Shown piece after piece: positions 1 through 10,263 of a DNA stretch of 64,000 nt (position 1 is the stretch's first letter; every line of letters begins with the position of its first letter). The notes below the pieces were generated by a model. It saw nothing but the letters and a program-made list of their open reading frames with translations. It had not been told where the DNA came from and ran no database searches. The position numbers and the translations under genes are program-made. Origin of the DNA: Bacillus carboniphilus (GTDB lineage: Bacteria > Bacillota > Bacilli > Bacillales > JAIVKR01); contig NZ_CP129013.1 in NCBI RefSeq assembly GCF_020524035.2, positions 248,001 through 312,000 on the forward strand, read 5' to 3'.

Positions 1-247
1 GGTTATAGCATTTATATAAGGTAAAAGATTTCTCTCTCTTTTTTTGGACAACCTTGATTCCTTGCCTAGAAAGCTTTTTATTAACTTTTTGTAAATCTTG
101 TTGACAACTTTCTATGGCTTGATTAATGATCATTACATACGTTTCTTTTAAAGGAAGGTTACTAAGTTGAAGAATTTCACGGTCTTGGTGAAAGACTTTT
201 ACAGCCATAGATAAAAAAAGATAGTTTTTCACACTTTCACTATCCAT
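1..247 (-). CDS. yhjD: YhjD-like protein, 3' end outside window
   Basis: An open frame of 82 codons reads leftward off the window edge, starting at ATG 247-245 about eight bases after a GGGGGG-rich ribosome binding site. An ATG at 252 sits too close to that site. The product is hydrophilic and helical, rich in Gln and Lys, beginning MDSESVKNYLFLSMAVKVF. I recognise it by position (next to yhjE and sipV as in B. subtilis) and by resemblance to YhjD, a small Bacillus protein of unknown function. The C-terminus is not visible. Confidence 0.6.
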   Translation of the reverse strand, partial: MDSESVKNYLFLSMAVKVFHQDREILQLSNLPLKETYVMIINQAIESCQQDLQKVNKKLSRQGIKVVQKKREKSFTLYKCYN

Positions 248-445
248 GACATACTCCCCCCCTTAAAGAACGTTTGTTCTGTTTTAATCATAATTTAAAT
301 AAAGGTTACAATCAACCATAAAAATAGCTTTAGTTTCAAGTTTGTCCGAAAAAGGTTAAAATAAAAGGAACAATATATGATTGATAAGATTAGTAATAGT
401 GATTATTTACATAACTATGTGCCTTTATTAAAAAGGGGAATAGCC

Positions 446-1060
446 ATGGACATCAATTCAATTTTTGACTTTATTACGATAGAAAATATTGAAAAAATTC
501 TCCAAGAATATCGGGCTCTGGGGCCCTTGGCTGGAATTTTAATTACAATGCTAGAAGCTTTCTTGCCTATTTTGCCGCTTTTTTTGTTTATTGTAGCTAA
601 CGTCAACTCATTTGGGCTATGGGGTGGGTTTCTAGTTTCATGGTTAGGGGGATGTATAGGAGCGATTATTGTTTTTTTACTCGTCCGTAAATTTGGACAA
701 GAGCGTTTTTTTCAATTTATACAAAAACATCGATCCATTAAGAAAATGATGAATTGGGTGGAACAGCATGGATTTGGCCCATTGTTTATTATGTTATGCT
801 TTCCTTTTACTCCTGCGGCAGCCGTTAATATAGTAGCGGGCTTATCAAAAATCAGTATATGGCAGTTTATGTTAGCCGTATGTTCAGGTAAACTTGTTAT
901 GTTTTTTATGGTGAGCTTTATTGGGTATGATTTTTTTTCTCTAATTGAAAACCCTATAAAAACAGTTATTGCTGTAGTGGCAATTATTTTACTTTGGTTG
1001 ATTGGAAAGCAAATTGAGCGACGGTTAAATCAATCACTTTCAGTTAATAAAGGAGAATAA
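446..1060 (+). CDS. yhjE: TVP38/TMEM64 family membrane protein YhjE
   Basis: Integral membrane protein of the TVP38/TMEM64 (DedA-like, SNARE-associated) family, of unknown transport or lipid-related role. The core FGLWGGFLVSWLGGCIGA and the later FTPAAAVNIVAGLSKI motif are typical, and there are about five hydrophobic segments. The frame is open from 377, but ATG 446 has AAAAGGGGAA just upstream and gives 204 residues, close to the roughly 207 of B. subtilis YhjE, so I place the start there. It lies 55 bp before sipV and is probably cotranscribed with it. Confidence 0.85.
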   Translation: MDINSIFDFITIENIEKILQEYRALGPLAGILITMLEAFLPILPLFLFIVANVNSFGLWGGFLVSWLGGCIGAIIVFLLVRKFGQERFFQFIQKHRSIKKMMNWVEQHGFGPLFIMLCFPFTPAAAVNIVAGLSKISIWQFMLAVCSGKLVMFFMVSFIGYDFFSLIENPIKTVIAVVAIILLWLIGKQIERRLNQSLSVNKGE

Positions 1061-1115
1061 CAATAAACCTACAAACGGCCGATTATAAAGCATCTAAGAA
1101 GAGGAGGCGAAAACA

Positions 1116-1634
1116 ATGTCACGAAAATTTTATATCATCTTGTTCGTAACTGTTAGTGTCATTTTGTTTGTTTTTCTCATACAATCCTCTTACGCTCAAT
1201 ATGAAGTAGAAGGAATTTCGATGGAGCCTACTGTTCATCAAGGTCATTATGTAGTTACAAACCAATGGGCTTATTTATTGACCGATATTGAAAGGTTTGA
1301 CATTGTTGTCTTTTCCCCTTCAGATAATGAAGAAGAAGTGTTAGTGAAACGAGTGGTTGCCTTACCAGGGGAGAAATTAAAATATGAAGATGATCAGTTG
1401 TATATCAATGGTGAGCCTGTAGATGAGCCCTTTTTGAAAGCGAATCAGAAAAAACAGCCGTTCGGCCTACTAACTGGAGATTTCGAGTTACAGCAGTTAG
1501 AGAATACTTATGGAATGGAAGAGATTCCTGAAGGGTACGTTTTTGTCATGGGGGATAACCGCCTATATAGCCGAGATAGTCGTCATTTTGGGTTAATTGA
1601 GATAGATGAGATTATTGGTAAGGTCAAGCCATAA
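1116..1634 (+). CDS. sipV: Type I signal peptidase
   Basis: Membrane-bound serine/lysine protease (S26 family) that removes signal peptides from exported proteins. One N-terminal membrane anchor (about residues 4-24) precedes box B with the catalytic Ser35 (GISMEPT), box D with the general-base Lys78 (LVKRVVALPGE) and box E (GDNRLYSRDSRHFG). The length of 172 residues matches the short Bacillus SipV type. AGAGGAGG stands ten bases before the ATG. A hairpin terminator follows directly. The symbol rests on the yhjE-sipV-addB order; other Sip paralogues would share the motifs. Confidence 0.93.
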   Translation: MSRKFYIILFVTVSVILFVFLIQSSYAQYEVEGISMEPTVHQGHYVVTNQWAYLLTDIERFDIVVFSPSDNEEEVLVKRVVALPGEKLKYEDDQLYINGEPVDEPFLKANQKKQPFGLLTGDFELQQLENTYGMEEIPEGYVFVMGDNRLYSRDSRHFGLIEIDEIIGKVKP

Positions 1635-1687
1635 AAAGTTGTCTAATCAGTCGTTTCTTTCGGCTTAAGGACAGCTTTTTATTTTTG
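1633..1687 (+). terminator. Rho-independent terminator after sipV
   Basis: AAAAAGTTGTC (1633-1643) pairs with GACAGCTTTTT (1670-1680), allowing one G-U pair, and runs into further T residues. It separates sipV from addB. Confidence 0.75.
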
Positions 1688-1871
1688 AGAGTGGGAAAGA
1701 TCTAAAAGTCGAAAATATCTATAAGAAAAAGAGATTTTTAACCTATAAAAACGACTTTTGCAAAAAAACACCACCTATAAGAACTTTTCGTGTTGACGAT
1801 ATTAGTATAAAATAGAACTAATGTTTGTTAGTGGTGTGCAAAAAGTACCTGAAAACGAGAGGGGGAGAACA

Positions 1872-4800
1872 ATGAGTGTTCGATTTTTAATTGGAAGAAG
1901 TGGTTCCGGAAAAACAGCCACAGTGATGAATGAGATTAAAGATAAATTATTGAAAGATCCAACAACTGAACGTCCTATTATTTATCTTGTTCCCGATCAA
2001 ATGTCTTTTGCTGTCGGTTATCAGTTTGTAAAAGATAAACAATTAAAGGGGATTGCGAGGGCACAAGTTTTTAGTTTTTCTCGATTAGCTTGGCGTGTCC
2101 TTCAACAAGAGGGAGGAATGACAAGAAATCATATTTCCAGCACAGGAATCCATATGATCCTCCGAAAAATTATTGAACAGCATAAGAGTGAATTGAAAAT
2201 TTTTGCGAAAGCGAGTGAAAAAAAGGGGTTTGTTGAGCAAATTGAAAAATTGTTAACAGAATTTAAACGTTATTGTGTGACCCCTGAAATGTTAAAAGAG
2301 TCTTCTCAAATTGAAGGTAATAACGTCCTTTCTGATAAATTACATGATTTAACCTTGCTTTATGGCGAGCTTGAGAAGAAAATGGCCTATCAATACATCG
2401 ATGGTGAAGACTATTTAAGATTATTGGCAGAGAAAATAGAGGAATCAAGCTACCTTCAACACGCTGATATTTATGTGGACGGTTTTCATAGCTTCACTCC
2501 ACAAGAGTATATCGTTTTGGACAAACTTATCAAAACGGCTCAGTCAGTGACATTTTCATTAACAATTGATAAACCTTTTCAAGATCATGCGCCTCATGAA
2601 TTACACTTGTTTCGAATGACCGGTTTAACGTACCAGCAACTGAAAAAGATAGCCAATGAAGCAAATCAAGAGGTTGAACATAAGAAGCTATCAGGACAAG
2701 CACCTCGTTTTCATCATCAAACCTCGCTCCGTCACTTAGAAGAGCATTTTTATACAAGACCGACGATTTTGTATGAAGAGGAGCCAGCAGTTACGATAGG
2801 ACAAGCCTTGAATAGGAGAGCAGAAGTTGAGGGGATTGCAAGGCAAATAAAAAAGCTTGTTCGGGAAGAAAACTATCGCTATCATGATATCGCTATTTTT
2901 ATTCGCAACAGTAATGATTATGGTGATGTAATGGAGCAAGTATTTACTGATTATGATTTACCTTATTTTATTGATGAAAAAAGACCGATGCTTCATCACC
3001 CGCTGATTGAATTCATTCGTTCCACTTTAGAATCCATAATTGGAAACTGGCGTTATGAAGCGGTTTTTCGCACGGTAAAAACAGAGCTTCTTTATCCTCT
3101 GGATGCTAACAGAGAACAAATGAGAGAAGAGATGGACCAGCTGGAGAACTATGTACTTGCATACGGTATTCAAGGATCAAAGAAATGGTTACAACAATGG
3201 TCTTACCGTCGTTACCACTCTTTAGAGGATGATTACACGAAAACAGATGACGACATAAAAATGGAAGCAATGCTTAATAACAGAAAAAAAATCATCACAG
3301 CACCTCTTAAAAAATTGCAGGGTCAACTTAAAGAAGCCAAAACAGGACATCAATATGTAGAAGCACTATATTCCTTTTTGGAAGATCTCAAAGTTCCTCA
3401 AAAAATAGAAAGATTAAAAGATGAAGCGGAGCAAAAAGGGGACTTAGTAGAGGCTAGAGAGCATAATCAAGCGTGGGATGCCGTTGTTTCTTTGTTGGAG
3501 GAATTTTATGATTTGTTGTCAGATCAAAGGTTAACGCCTAAGCTTTTTATGGAGCTTTTAGAAACAGGTTTTGAAGAAATGAAATTCTCTCTTGTCCCAC
3601 CAGCACTTGATCAAGTATTAGTCGTCAATTTTGATCGCTCTCGTGTTTTAAATATTAAGCAGTCGTTCATTATTGGTGCCAACGATGGCGTTTTACCTGC
3701 AACTCCTTCAGATGATGGAGTCTTATCTGAGGATGATAGAGAATTACTTTATCATTATGGAATTAAGTTGGCGCCTACTCCTAGAGAGCAACTATTGGAT
3801 GAAAATTTTCTTATTTATATGGCGCTGGCAAGTGCTTCTGACCACGTAACTGTATCCTTTTCGCTAGCGGATGAAGAAGGAAAGTCCTTGCAGCCTTCGA
3901 TGATTATTAATCGATTAGAGGATTTATTTCCTACGATGGAGCGAACGTATTACTTAAATGAGCCAGAAGAACAACAGCAACGGGACCACTTGCACTATAT
4001 GGTGAATTATCAAACAACCCTTTCGTTTTTATCTACTCAATTACAAGCGTGGAAAAACCAATATCCGATCGAGGCAGTTTGGTGGGATGCTTATCGAGAA
4101 CTGGTCTCAGGAAGAGAATGGAACTTAAAAACGAAGAGAGTGGTTTCAAGTCTGTTTTATCGAAATGAAGCAAAACCGCTTCAGGAAAATGTATCTCAAA
4201 GTTTATATGGACAGCATATTAAAGGCAGCGTTTCAAGGATGGAGAAGTTTAATCACTGTCAATATGCACACTTTGCTTCCTACGGATTGAAACTAAAAGA
4301 GCGTAAATATTATCGTTTAGAAGCTCCAGATATAGGGGAAATGTTTCATGCTGCTTTAAAGCATATTTCTGAACAAATTCAACAAGCGAATCTTCAGTGG
4401 AGTGAATTGACAAAACAGCAATGTGAAAAGCTTTCGTATGAAGCGGTTGAAAAATTAGCTCCGAAGCTGCAAAAAGAAATTTTATTGAGCTCGAGTCGGT
4501 TTTTTTATATGAAAAAGAAGTTTCATAAAATTATTACGCAAGCGTCAAGTGTGTTAAGTGAGCATGCGAAGGTAAGTGGATTTTCACCTGTTGGTCTTGA
4601 GGTTGGGTTTAGTAAAAATGATCAGCTTCCACCGTTAACATTCTCTCTTGCCAATGGATGTACGATGGAAGTTGTCGGGAGAATTGACCGTGTGGACCAA
4701 GCCAAAGGTTCAAATGGGATATTACTAAGAATTATTGATTATAAGTCGAGTGAAAAAGCGTTAGATTTAACTGAAGTGTATTATGGTCTATCCCTACAAA

Positions 4801-5297
4801 TGCTTACGTATTTGGATGTCGTTATTCGTCATTCCAAAAGCTGGTTAGGGGTTGAAGCGACACCTGCTGGAGTGTTATATTTTCACGTCCATAATCCAAT
4901 ATTACAAGTAACGACTGATATTGATAGTGAAGAAATTGAAGAGGAATTAGTAAGGAAGTTTAAGATGAAAGGATTGCTATTGGCTGATAAAGAAGCGGTC
5001 CGGCTAATGGATCAGCAGTTAGAAACAGGCATATCTTCCATAGTTCCTGTTTCTATTTTAAAAAGTGGTCAGTTTGGGAAAAGTGGATCGATCGCAAATG
5101 AAGAACACTTTGACTTATTAAGGCAATACGTACGTAATCAATTCGAGAAAACAGGGAACGAGATTATTGGAGGAGAAATAGCGATTAATCCATATCAATT
5201 AAAAAACCAAGTACCGTGCACGTTTTGTTCTTACCGTTCAGTCTGTCAGTTTGATCAATCACTTGAAGGCAATCGTTACAGGGAAATGAAAAAATAA
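1872..5297 (+). CDS. addB: ATP-dependent helicase/deoxyribonuclease subunit B
   Basis: AddB is one subunit of the AddAB double-strand break resection enzyme, the Gram-positive equivalent of RecBCD. The Walker A motif GRSGSGKT lies at residues 8-15. The C-terminal RecB-type nuclease domain contains GRIDRVD and IIDYKSS. Four cysteines that would hold the family's iron-sulphur cluster are visible: Cys796 and the C-terminal trio Cys1116, Cys1119, Cys1125. The frame is open from 1821, but ATG 1872 follows GAGGGGGAG, giving 1141 residues (B. subtilis AddB is about 1166). addA begins 41 bp downstream, so the two are one operon. Confidence 0.96.
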   Translation: MSVRFLIGRSGSGKTATVMNEIKDKLLKDPTTERPIIYLVPDQMSFAVGYQFVKDKQLKGIARAQVFSFSRLAWRVLQQEGGMTRNHISSTGIHMILRKIIEQHKSELKIFAKASEKKGFVEQIEKLLTEFKRYCVTPEMLKESSQIEGNNVLSDKLHDLTLLYGELEKKMAYQYIDGEDYLRLLAEKIEESSYLQHADIYVDGFHSFTPQEYIVLDKLIKTAQSVTFSLTIDKPFQDHAPHELHLFRMTGLTYQQLKKIANEANQEVEHKKLSGQAPRFHHQTSLRHLEEHFYTRPTILYEEEPAVTIGQALNRRAEVEGIARQIKKLVREENYRYHDIAIFIRNSNDYGDVMEQVFTDYDLPYFIDEKRPMLHHPLIEFIRSTLESIIGNWRYEAVFRTVKTELLYPLDANREQMREEMDQLENYVLAYGIQGSKKWLQQWSYRRYHSLEDDYTKTDDDIKMEAMLNNRKKIITAPLKKLQGQLKEAKTGHQYVEALYSFLEDLKVPQKIERLKDEAEQKGDLVEAREHNQAWDAVVSLLEEFYDLLSDQRLTPKLFMELLETGFEEMKFSLVPPALDQVLVVNFDRSRVLNIKQSFIIGANDGVLPATPSDDGVLSEDDRELLYHYGIKLAPTPREQLLDENFLIYMALASASDHVTVSFSLADEEGKSLQPSMIINRLEDLFPTMERTYYLNEPEEQQQRDHLHYMVNYQTTLSFLSTQLQAWKNQYPIEAVWWDAYRELVSGREWNLKTKRVVSSLFYRNEAKPLQENVSQSLYGQHIKGSVSRMEKFNHCQYAHFASYGLKLKERKYYRLEAPDIGEMFHAALKHISEQIQQANLQWSELTKQQCEKLSYEAVEKLAPKLQKEILLSSSRFFYMKKKFHKIITQASSVLSEHAKVSGFSPVGLEVGFSKNDQLPPLTFSLANGCTMEVVGRIDRVDQAKGSNGILLRIIDYKSSEKALDLTEVYYGLSLQMLTYLDVVIRHSKSWLGVEATPAGVLYFHVHNPILQVTTDIDSEEIEEELVRKFKMKGLLLADKEAVRLMDQQLETGISSIVPVSILKSGQFGKSGSIANEEHFDLLRQYVRNQFEKTGNEIIGGEIAINPYQLKNQVPCTFCSYRSVCQFDQSLEGNRYREMKK

Positions 5298-5338
5298 AGA
5301 TGATGAAGTTTTCAGTCGATTAAGAGAGGAGGGGCATA

Positions 5339-8300
5339 ATGAAAATAATTGAAAAACCAGCTGGTGTAAAATGGACGGATGAACAGTGGAAAGCCATTAC
5401 GGCATCAGGAGTGGATATTTTAGTTGCCGCAGCAGCAGGATCTGGAAAGACGGCCGTTTTAGTTGAACGAATCATTCAAAAAATCATGACAAATCAAGAC
5501 CCAGTGGATGTAGATCGGTTATTAATTGTCACTTTTACAAATGCCGCTGCTGCAGAAATGCGCAACAGAATTGGTGAAGCGTTAAATGTGGCCTTAAAAA
5601 AAAGACCATCATCTCTACATTTAAGGAGGCAATTAACGCTCCTTAACCGTGCGCAAATTTCTACCCTTCACTCCTTTTGTTTAAATGTAGTAAGAAAGTA
5701 TTTTTATACGATTGATCTTGATCCAAGCTTTCGCCTTGTTGATCCAACTGAAGGAGAGCTGCTCATTGATGAAGTGATGGAAGAGCTTTTAGAAGAGCAA
5801 TATAGTCAGGAAGGCAATGACGGTTTCTTTGATGTAGTGGAGCGTTATACAGGTGACCGATCAGATCAAGACTTGCAGTCTTTACTTCGTCGCCTTTATT
5901 TATTTTCACGGTCTCACCCCTCTCCTGATCAATGGCTAGATCGGATGGTGGAGTATTATGAAGTTGAAGAAGGTACTAAGATTGAAGAGTTACCGTACTT
6001 TGACTATTTAAAAAAAAGATATTTCTATTCAAATAGATGGCTGGATCAATCAACTTCAGCTAGCATTACAAATAACGAAAGAGCCTGGAGGACCTTATCC
6101 CCGATCGGAAAATTTACTAGATGATTTGGCCCGGCTTGAGAAAGTGAAAGAGAAACAATCAAAATGGAATGAGCTTGTTCAAGAAATGCAAGCGGTGAAA
6201 TTTGCTAGAGCGAAGTCTTGTAAAGGTGATGAGTTCGATGAGAGCTTACTAGAACAAGTAAAAACCTTACGTGATGGAGTGAAAAAACAAATTACGAAGT
6301 TGCAAGAAGAGCTGTTTAGTAGACCGCAAGAAGCGTATGTGAAAGATTTTCTTAAAATGAAGCCGGTCATTTCAACGTTAGCAAACTTAGTGAAGCAGTT
6401 TTCACGTATGTATGAAGAAAAGAAAAAAAGAAAAAGGTCTCGCTGATTTTAACGATTTAGAGCATTATTGTTTAGCTATTTTGAAAGATAATCCTGAAAT
6501 AGCTTCCATTTATAAGCGTCATTTTCAAGAAGTTTTGGTTGATGAATACCAAGATACGAACCACGTTCAAGAAGAAATTATTCAACTCGTATCCAAAGGT
6601 AATAATTTATTTATGGTTGGAGATGTGAAACAATCGATTTATCGTTTCCGCCTAGCAGAGCCAAGTTTATTTATTGAAAAATATCGCACCTTTACGGACG
6701 AAGGAGAGGACACTGGTTTAAAAATAGATTTAGCTAAAAATTTTCGCAGCCGGACAGAAGTGATTGATGGAACGAACTATCTCTTCAAACAAATGATGAA
6801 TCGAACGGTTGGAGAAGTGGATTACGATGAAGATTCAAAGTTAAAACTTGGAGCCTCTTATCCTGAACATAGTCAAATGTCTACTCAATTTGTCATGATT
6901 GAACGGAAAGTTGAGAGGCAGGAGTTAGAGGATCAAGAGGAATTAGAAGCTGTACAAGTAGAGGCGCAATACATGGCAAAAACGATAAAGAAAATGATAG
7001 AAGAAAAGTTTCCTATTTATGATTCCTCTATAGAGCGCGAGAGGCCGACTACGTTTAGAGATATGGTCATTTTGCTCAGGTCTATGCCATGGGCTTCGCA
7101 AATTATTGAGGAATTTAAAAGTCAAGGGATTCCTGTATATGCGAACCTTTCAACAGGTTATTTTGAAGCAACTGAAGTGACCATAATGATGTCATTATTA
7201 AAAGTAATAGATAACCCTTATCAAGACATCCCTCTTGCATCTGTCTTACGGTCACCGATTGTTGGTTTAACCGATAACGAGCTTGCCGAAATAAGAATTG
7301 CCAATAAACGCTCATCCTACTATGAGGCCTTAAAAGCTTATTTAGAGATAAGGGAAGACAGTGAACAATTTCAAAAGGTGAAGTATTTTTATGAACATCT
7401 CAAATTTTGGCGGGATCTTGCGAAGAAAAAATCAGTGGCTGAGTTGATTTGGCAGCTTTATCGAGATACACAGCTTTTTGATTATGTAGGTGGACTAGCA
7501 GGAGGAAAGCAACGTCAAGCCAATTTGAGGGCATTATACGATCGGGCTCGTCAATATGAACAAACGTCCTTTCGCGGTCTGTTTCGTTTTCTTCGCTTTA
7601 TCGAACGGATGCAAGATCGAGGAGATGATTTAGGAGCAGCGAGAGCGTTAGGGGAACAGGAAGACGTTGTTCGAATCATGACGATTCATAAAAGTAAAGG
7701 ACTAGAGTTTCCTATTGTTTTTGTAGCTGGACTTGGTCGTAAATTTAATATGATGGATTTAAACAATAAATATTTACTGGATAAAGAACTTGGTTTAGCT
7801 TCTAAGTTTATTGACCCTGAAAAGAGAATTAGCTATCCAACGTTACCACTTTTTGCGATCAAGAAAAAAATGAAAAATGAGTTGCTTTCAGAAGAGCTGC
7901 GCGTTTTATACGTTGCTTTAACAAGAGCGAAGGAAAAGCTATTTTTAATTGGAACGGTAAAGGATATTGAAAAAGAGAAGCAAAAATGGCAGCATCAACT
8001 TTTTCACCCAAACAATCTACTTCCAGACTATGATCGCATGATGGCAAAAAGGTTTATTGATTGGATTGGACCAGCCATTATACGTCATCAGACAGCGGAG
8101 AAGCTTATATCAGAACGAAAAATGATCAACCAAGAACTTTATGAAGATCCGTCAAAATGGACGGTTGAACTTGTAAATGGAGTGGATTTGCTAGAAGTAG
8201 AGGAGAAATTGGAAACACCTCGTCAAGCAATAGAAGAAGCATTAAAGAATGGAGAGCCTGTTTCAATTGAAAGTGACTTTAAGGACCAAGTTCAATTTCA

Positions 8301-9002
8301 ATTAAACTGGCAATATCCTTATGCAAAAGCGACAAAAATGTCATCCAACCAGTCTGTTTCAGAAATAAAACGACGTCAACAGCTAACTGATGAGTATGCT
8401 TCAACATCGTCTATTGTAAGAACTGGTGCTACTCTCTATAAACGTCCTAAATTTATGCAGAAAAAAACCTATACGAGTGCCGAGAAAGGAACCATAATGC
8501 ATATGGTCATGCGCATCTTCCATTAAGTATTGAGTTAAAGGAGTCATCGATTCGCTCCTTTGTCATGGGCTTAGTTCAAAAGGAATTATTGCTGCCTGAA
8601 GATGAAGAGGTAATTGATTACCCTGCTATTTTAGAGTTTCTAAAGAGTTCACTTGGACAAAGAATGAGAAATGCCCAAAGGGTAGATCGAGAAGTTCCAT
8701 TTAGTTTTGGGATTGACAGCAAAGAATTGGATGGCGAACTCGAAAATGAAACGGTGCTTGTCCAAGGAGTAATTGATTGTTTATTTGACGATGATCAAGG
8801 ACTCATTTTAGTGGATTATAAAACAGATGCTATTAAAGAAAGGTTTACTGGAGGGTTTGATGAAGCAAGGCCAATTTTAATGAACCGTTATCAAAAACAA
8901 GTCCAGCTATATTGTCAAGCGATGGAAGGAATATTGAAAAGAAAGATAGCTGAAAAATATTTATATTTTTTTGATGGGGGATATATCCTTCAAGTTGATT
9001 AG
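5339..9002 (+). CDS. addA: ATP-dependent helicase/nuclease subunit A, frameshifted three times
   Basis: AddA supplies the UvrD-type helicase motor and second nuclease of AddAB. Walker [11 protein letters not shown], motif [23 protein letters not shown], motif [14 protein letters not shown] and the nuclease motif LVDYKTD are all present, but in three reading frames. The breaks are an extra A in the A8 run at 6010-6017, an extra A in the A7 run at 6423-6429, and a missing base near 8512. Restoring them gives about 1220 continuous residues with no family region lost (B. subtilis AddA is about 1232). The start ATG follows GAGGAGGGG. As written the gene cannot make the full protein; sequencing error is the likelier cause. 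Confidence 0.93.
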
Positions 9003-9075
9003 GAACTAGTAAAGAATTGCATCTAAGTGGTTGTTATTAGCTTAGGTGCCTTTGCTTTATGGGAGGAGAAATGAT

Positions 9076-10263
9076 ATGCGTGTTTTACATACCGCAGATT
9101 GGCATTTAGGAAAAACGTTAGAAGGAAGAAGTCGATTGAATGAGCAAGAACAATTTATCGATGAGTTAGTGACAATTGTTAAAGAAGAAAAGGTGGATGT
9201 CGTGCTCATGGCAGGAGATGCCTTTGATACAGTTAATCCACCGGCAAGGGCTGAACAGCTTTTTTACGAAAGCTTATCTAGATTAGCAGATGGGGGGAAA
9301 CGTTCGGTTGCGGTAATTGCAGGAAATCATGATAACCCGGAAAGATTGATCGCCGCCTCCCCTCTCATTCATCAACAAAACATTCATCTTATTGGTTTTC
9401 CTTGCTTGGATGTAGTCAATATAGCTGTTCCTAAAAAGAATCAAATGATGAAACTTGCGGCCCTTGCTTATCCATCTGAAGCAAGGTTACAAGATGTCTT
9501 ATCGGAAGATCATGAAGAAATATTAATGAGAGATAACTATGATCAAAAAGTAAGAGAAATCTTTCAAATGATGGAACAATCCTTTTCTGATGATACCGTC
9601 AATTTTGCAATGAGCCATATTTATGTTCAAGGAGGTAGCTCATCCGATTCAGAGCGTCCCATTGAAGTGGGGGGAGCGTATACTGTAGCAGCTACGAGTT
9701 TACCAAAAACAGCCCAATATACGGCACTTGGACATTTACACAGGCCGCAACAAATAAAAAGAAGTCATACAATGTCACGATACAGTGGTTCTCCTTTAGC
9801 ATACAGTTTTTCTGAAGCAGGCTATGCAAAGTCGGTTTCTATTATTGATATTGATCCAAAAGGGACCCCGGATTTAAAAGAAGTTCCTTTATCGAGTGGA
9901 AAACCGTTAGTCATATGGAAACCGCAAAATGGACTCAAGGAAGCTTTTCAATGGATCGAGGAAGGAAAAGACCAACAGGCATGGGTAGATTTAGAATTGC
10001 ATTTAACAGAATCATTAGCGTTAGAGGACATTCAACGACTCAGAAAAAATCACCCGGGCATTATTCATATCCGTCCGATTTTTACAGAGGAAAAAGAAAT
10101 CCATAACCAAAAAAGAGTTTCCGACCTCCCAATTGATCAAGTGTTCGCCCGTTTTTATAAAAAACAAACAGGCGGGGCAGAACCATCGCAAGAGTTAATA
10201 AATTTGTTTATTGAGCTTATTGATTCAGATGAATATGAAGGTGAAAAAAATGAAGCCTATTAA
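9076..10263 (+). CDS. sbcD: Exonuclease SbcCD subunit D
   Basis: Mre11-type metallophosphoesterase that works with SbcC to open hairpins and protein-blocked DNA ends. Phosphoesterase motifs run in order: HTADWHLGK at the N-terminus, MAGDAFDTVNPP, AGNHDNPER, and later LGHLHRPQ. The frame is open from 9046, but ATG 9076 begins MRVLHTADWH and follows GGGAGGAGAA, giving 395 residues, the usual length. The 3' end overlaps the start of sbcC by 14 bp, which suggests translational coupling. Confidence 0.96.
   Translation: MRVLHTADWHLGKTLEGRSRLNEQEQFIDELVTIVKEEKVDVVLMAGDAFDTVNPPARAEQLFYESLSRLADGGKRSVAVIAGNHDNPERLIAASPLIHQQNIHLIGFPCLDVVNIAVPKKNQMMKLAALAYPSEARLQDVLSEDHEEILMRDNYDQKVREIFQMMEQSFSDDTVNFAMSHIYVQGGSSSDSERPIEVGGAYTVAATSLPKTAQYTALGHLHRPQQIKRSHTMSRYSGSPLAYSFSEAGYAKSVSIIDIDPKGTPDLKEVPLSSGKPLVIWKPQNGLKEAFQWIEEGKDQQAWVDLELHLTESLALEDIQRLRKNHPGIIHIRPIFTEEKEIHNQKRVSDLPIDQVFARFYKKQTGGAEPSQELINLFIELIDSDEYEGEKNEAY

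Noticed and set aside
1744-1812. Promoter for addB around TTGACG (1793-1798) and TATAAA (1807-1812)
   Set aside because: The spacing of eight bases is far too short; no other good pair was found, though a promoter is likely somewhere in this gap.
6010-6429. Programmed frameshifting at A8/A7 runs in addA (and T7/A8 in opp genes)
   Set aside because: Each site needs a one-base repair in the same sense, no stimulatory structure is evident, and the same pattern appears in many unrelated genes, so an error explanation is simpler.
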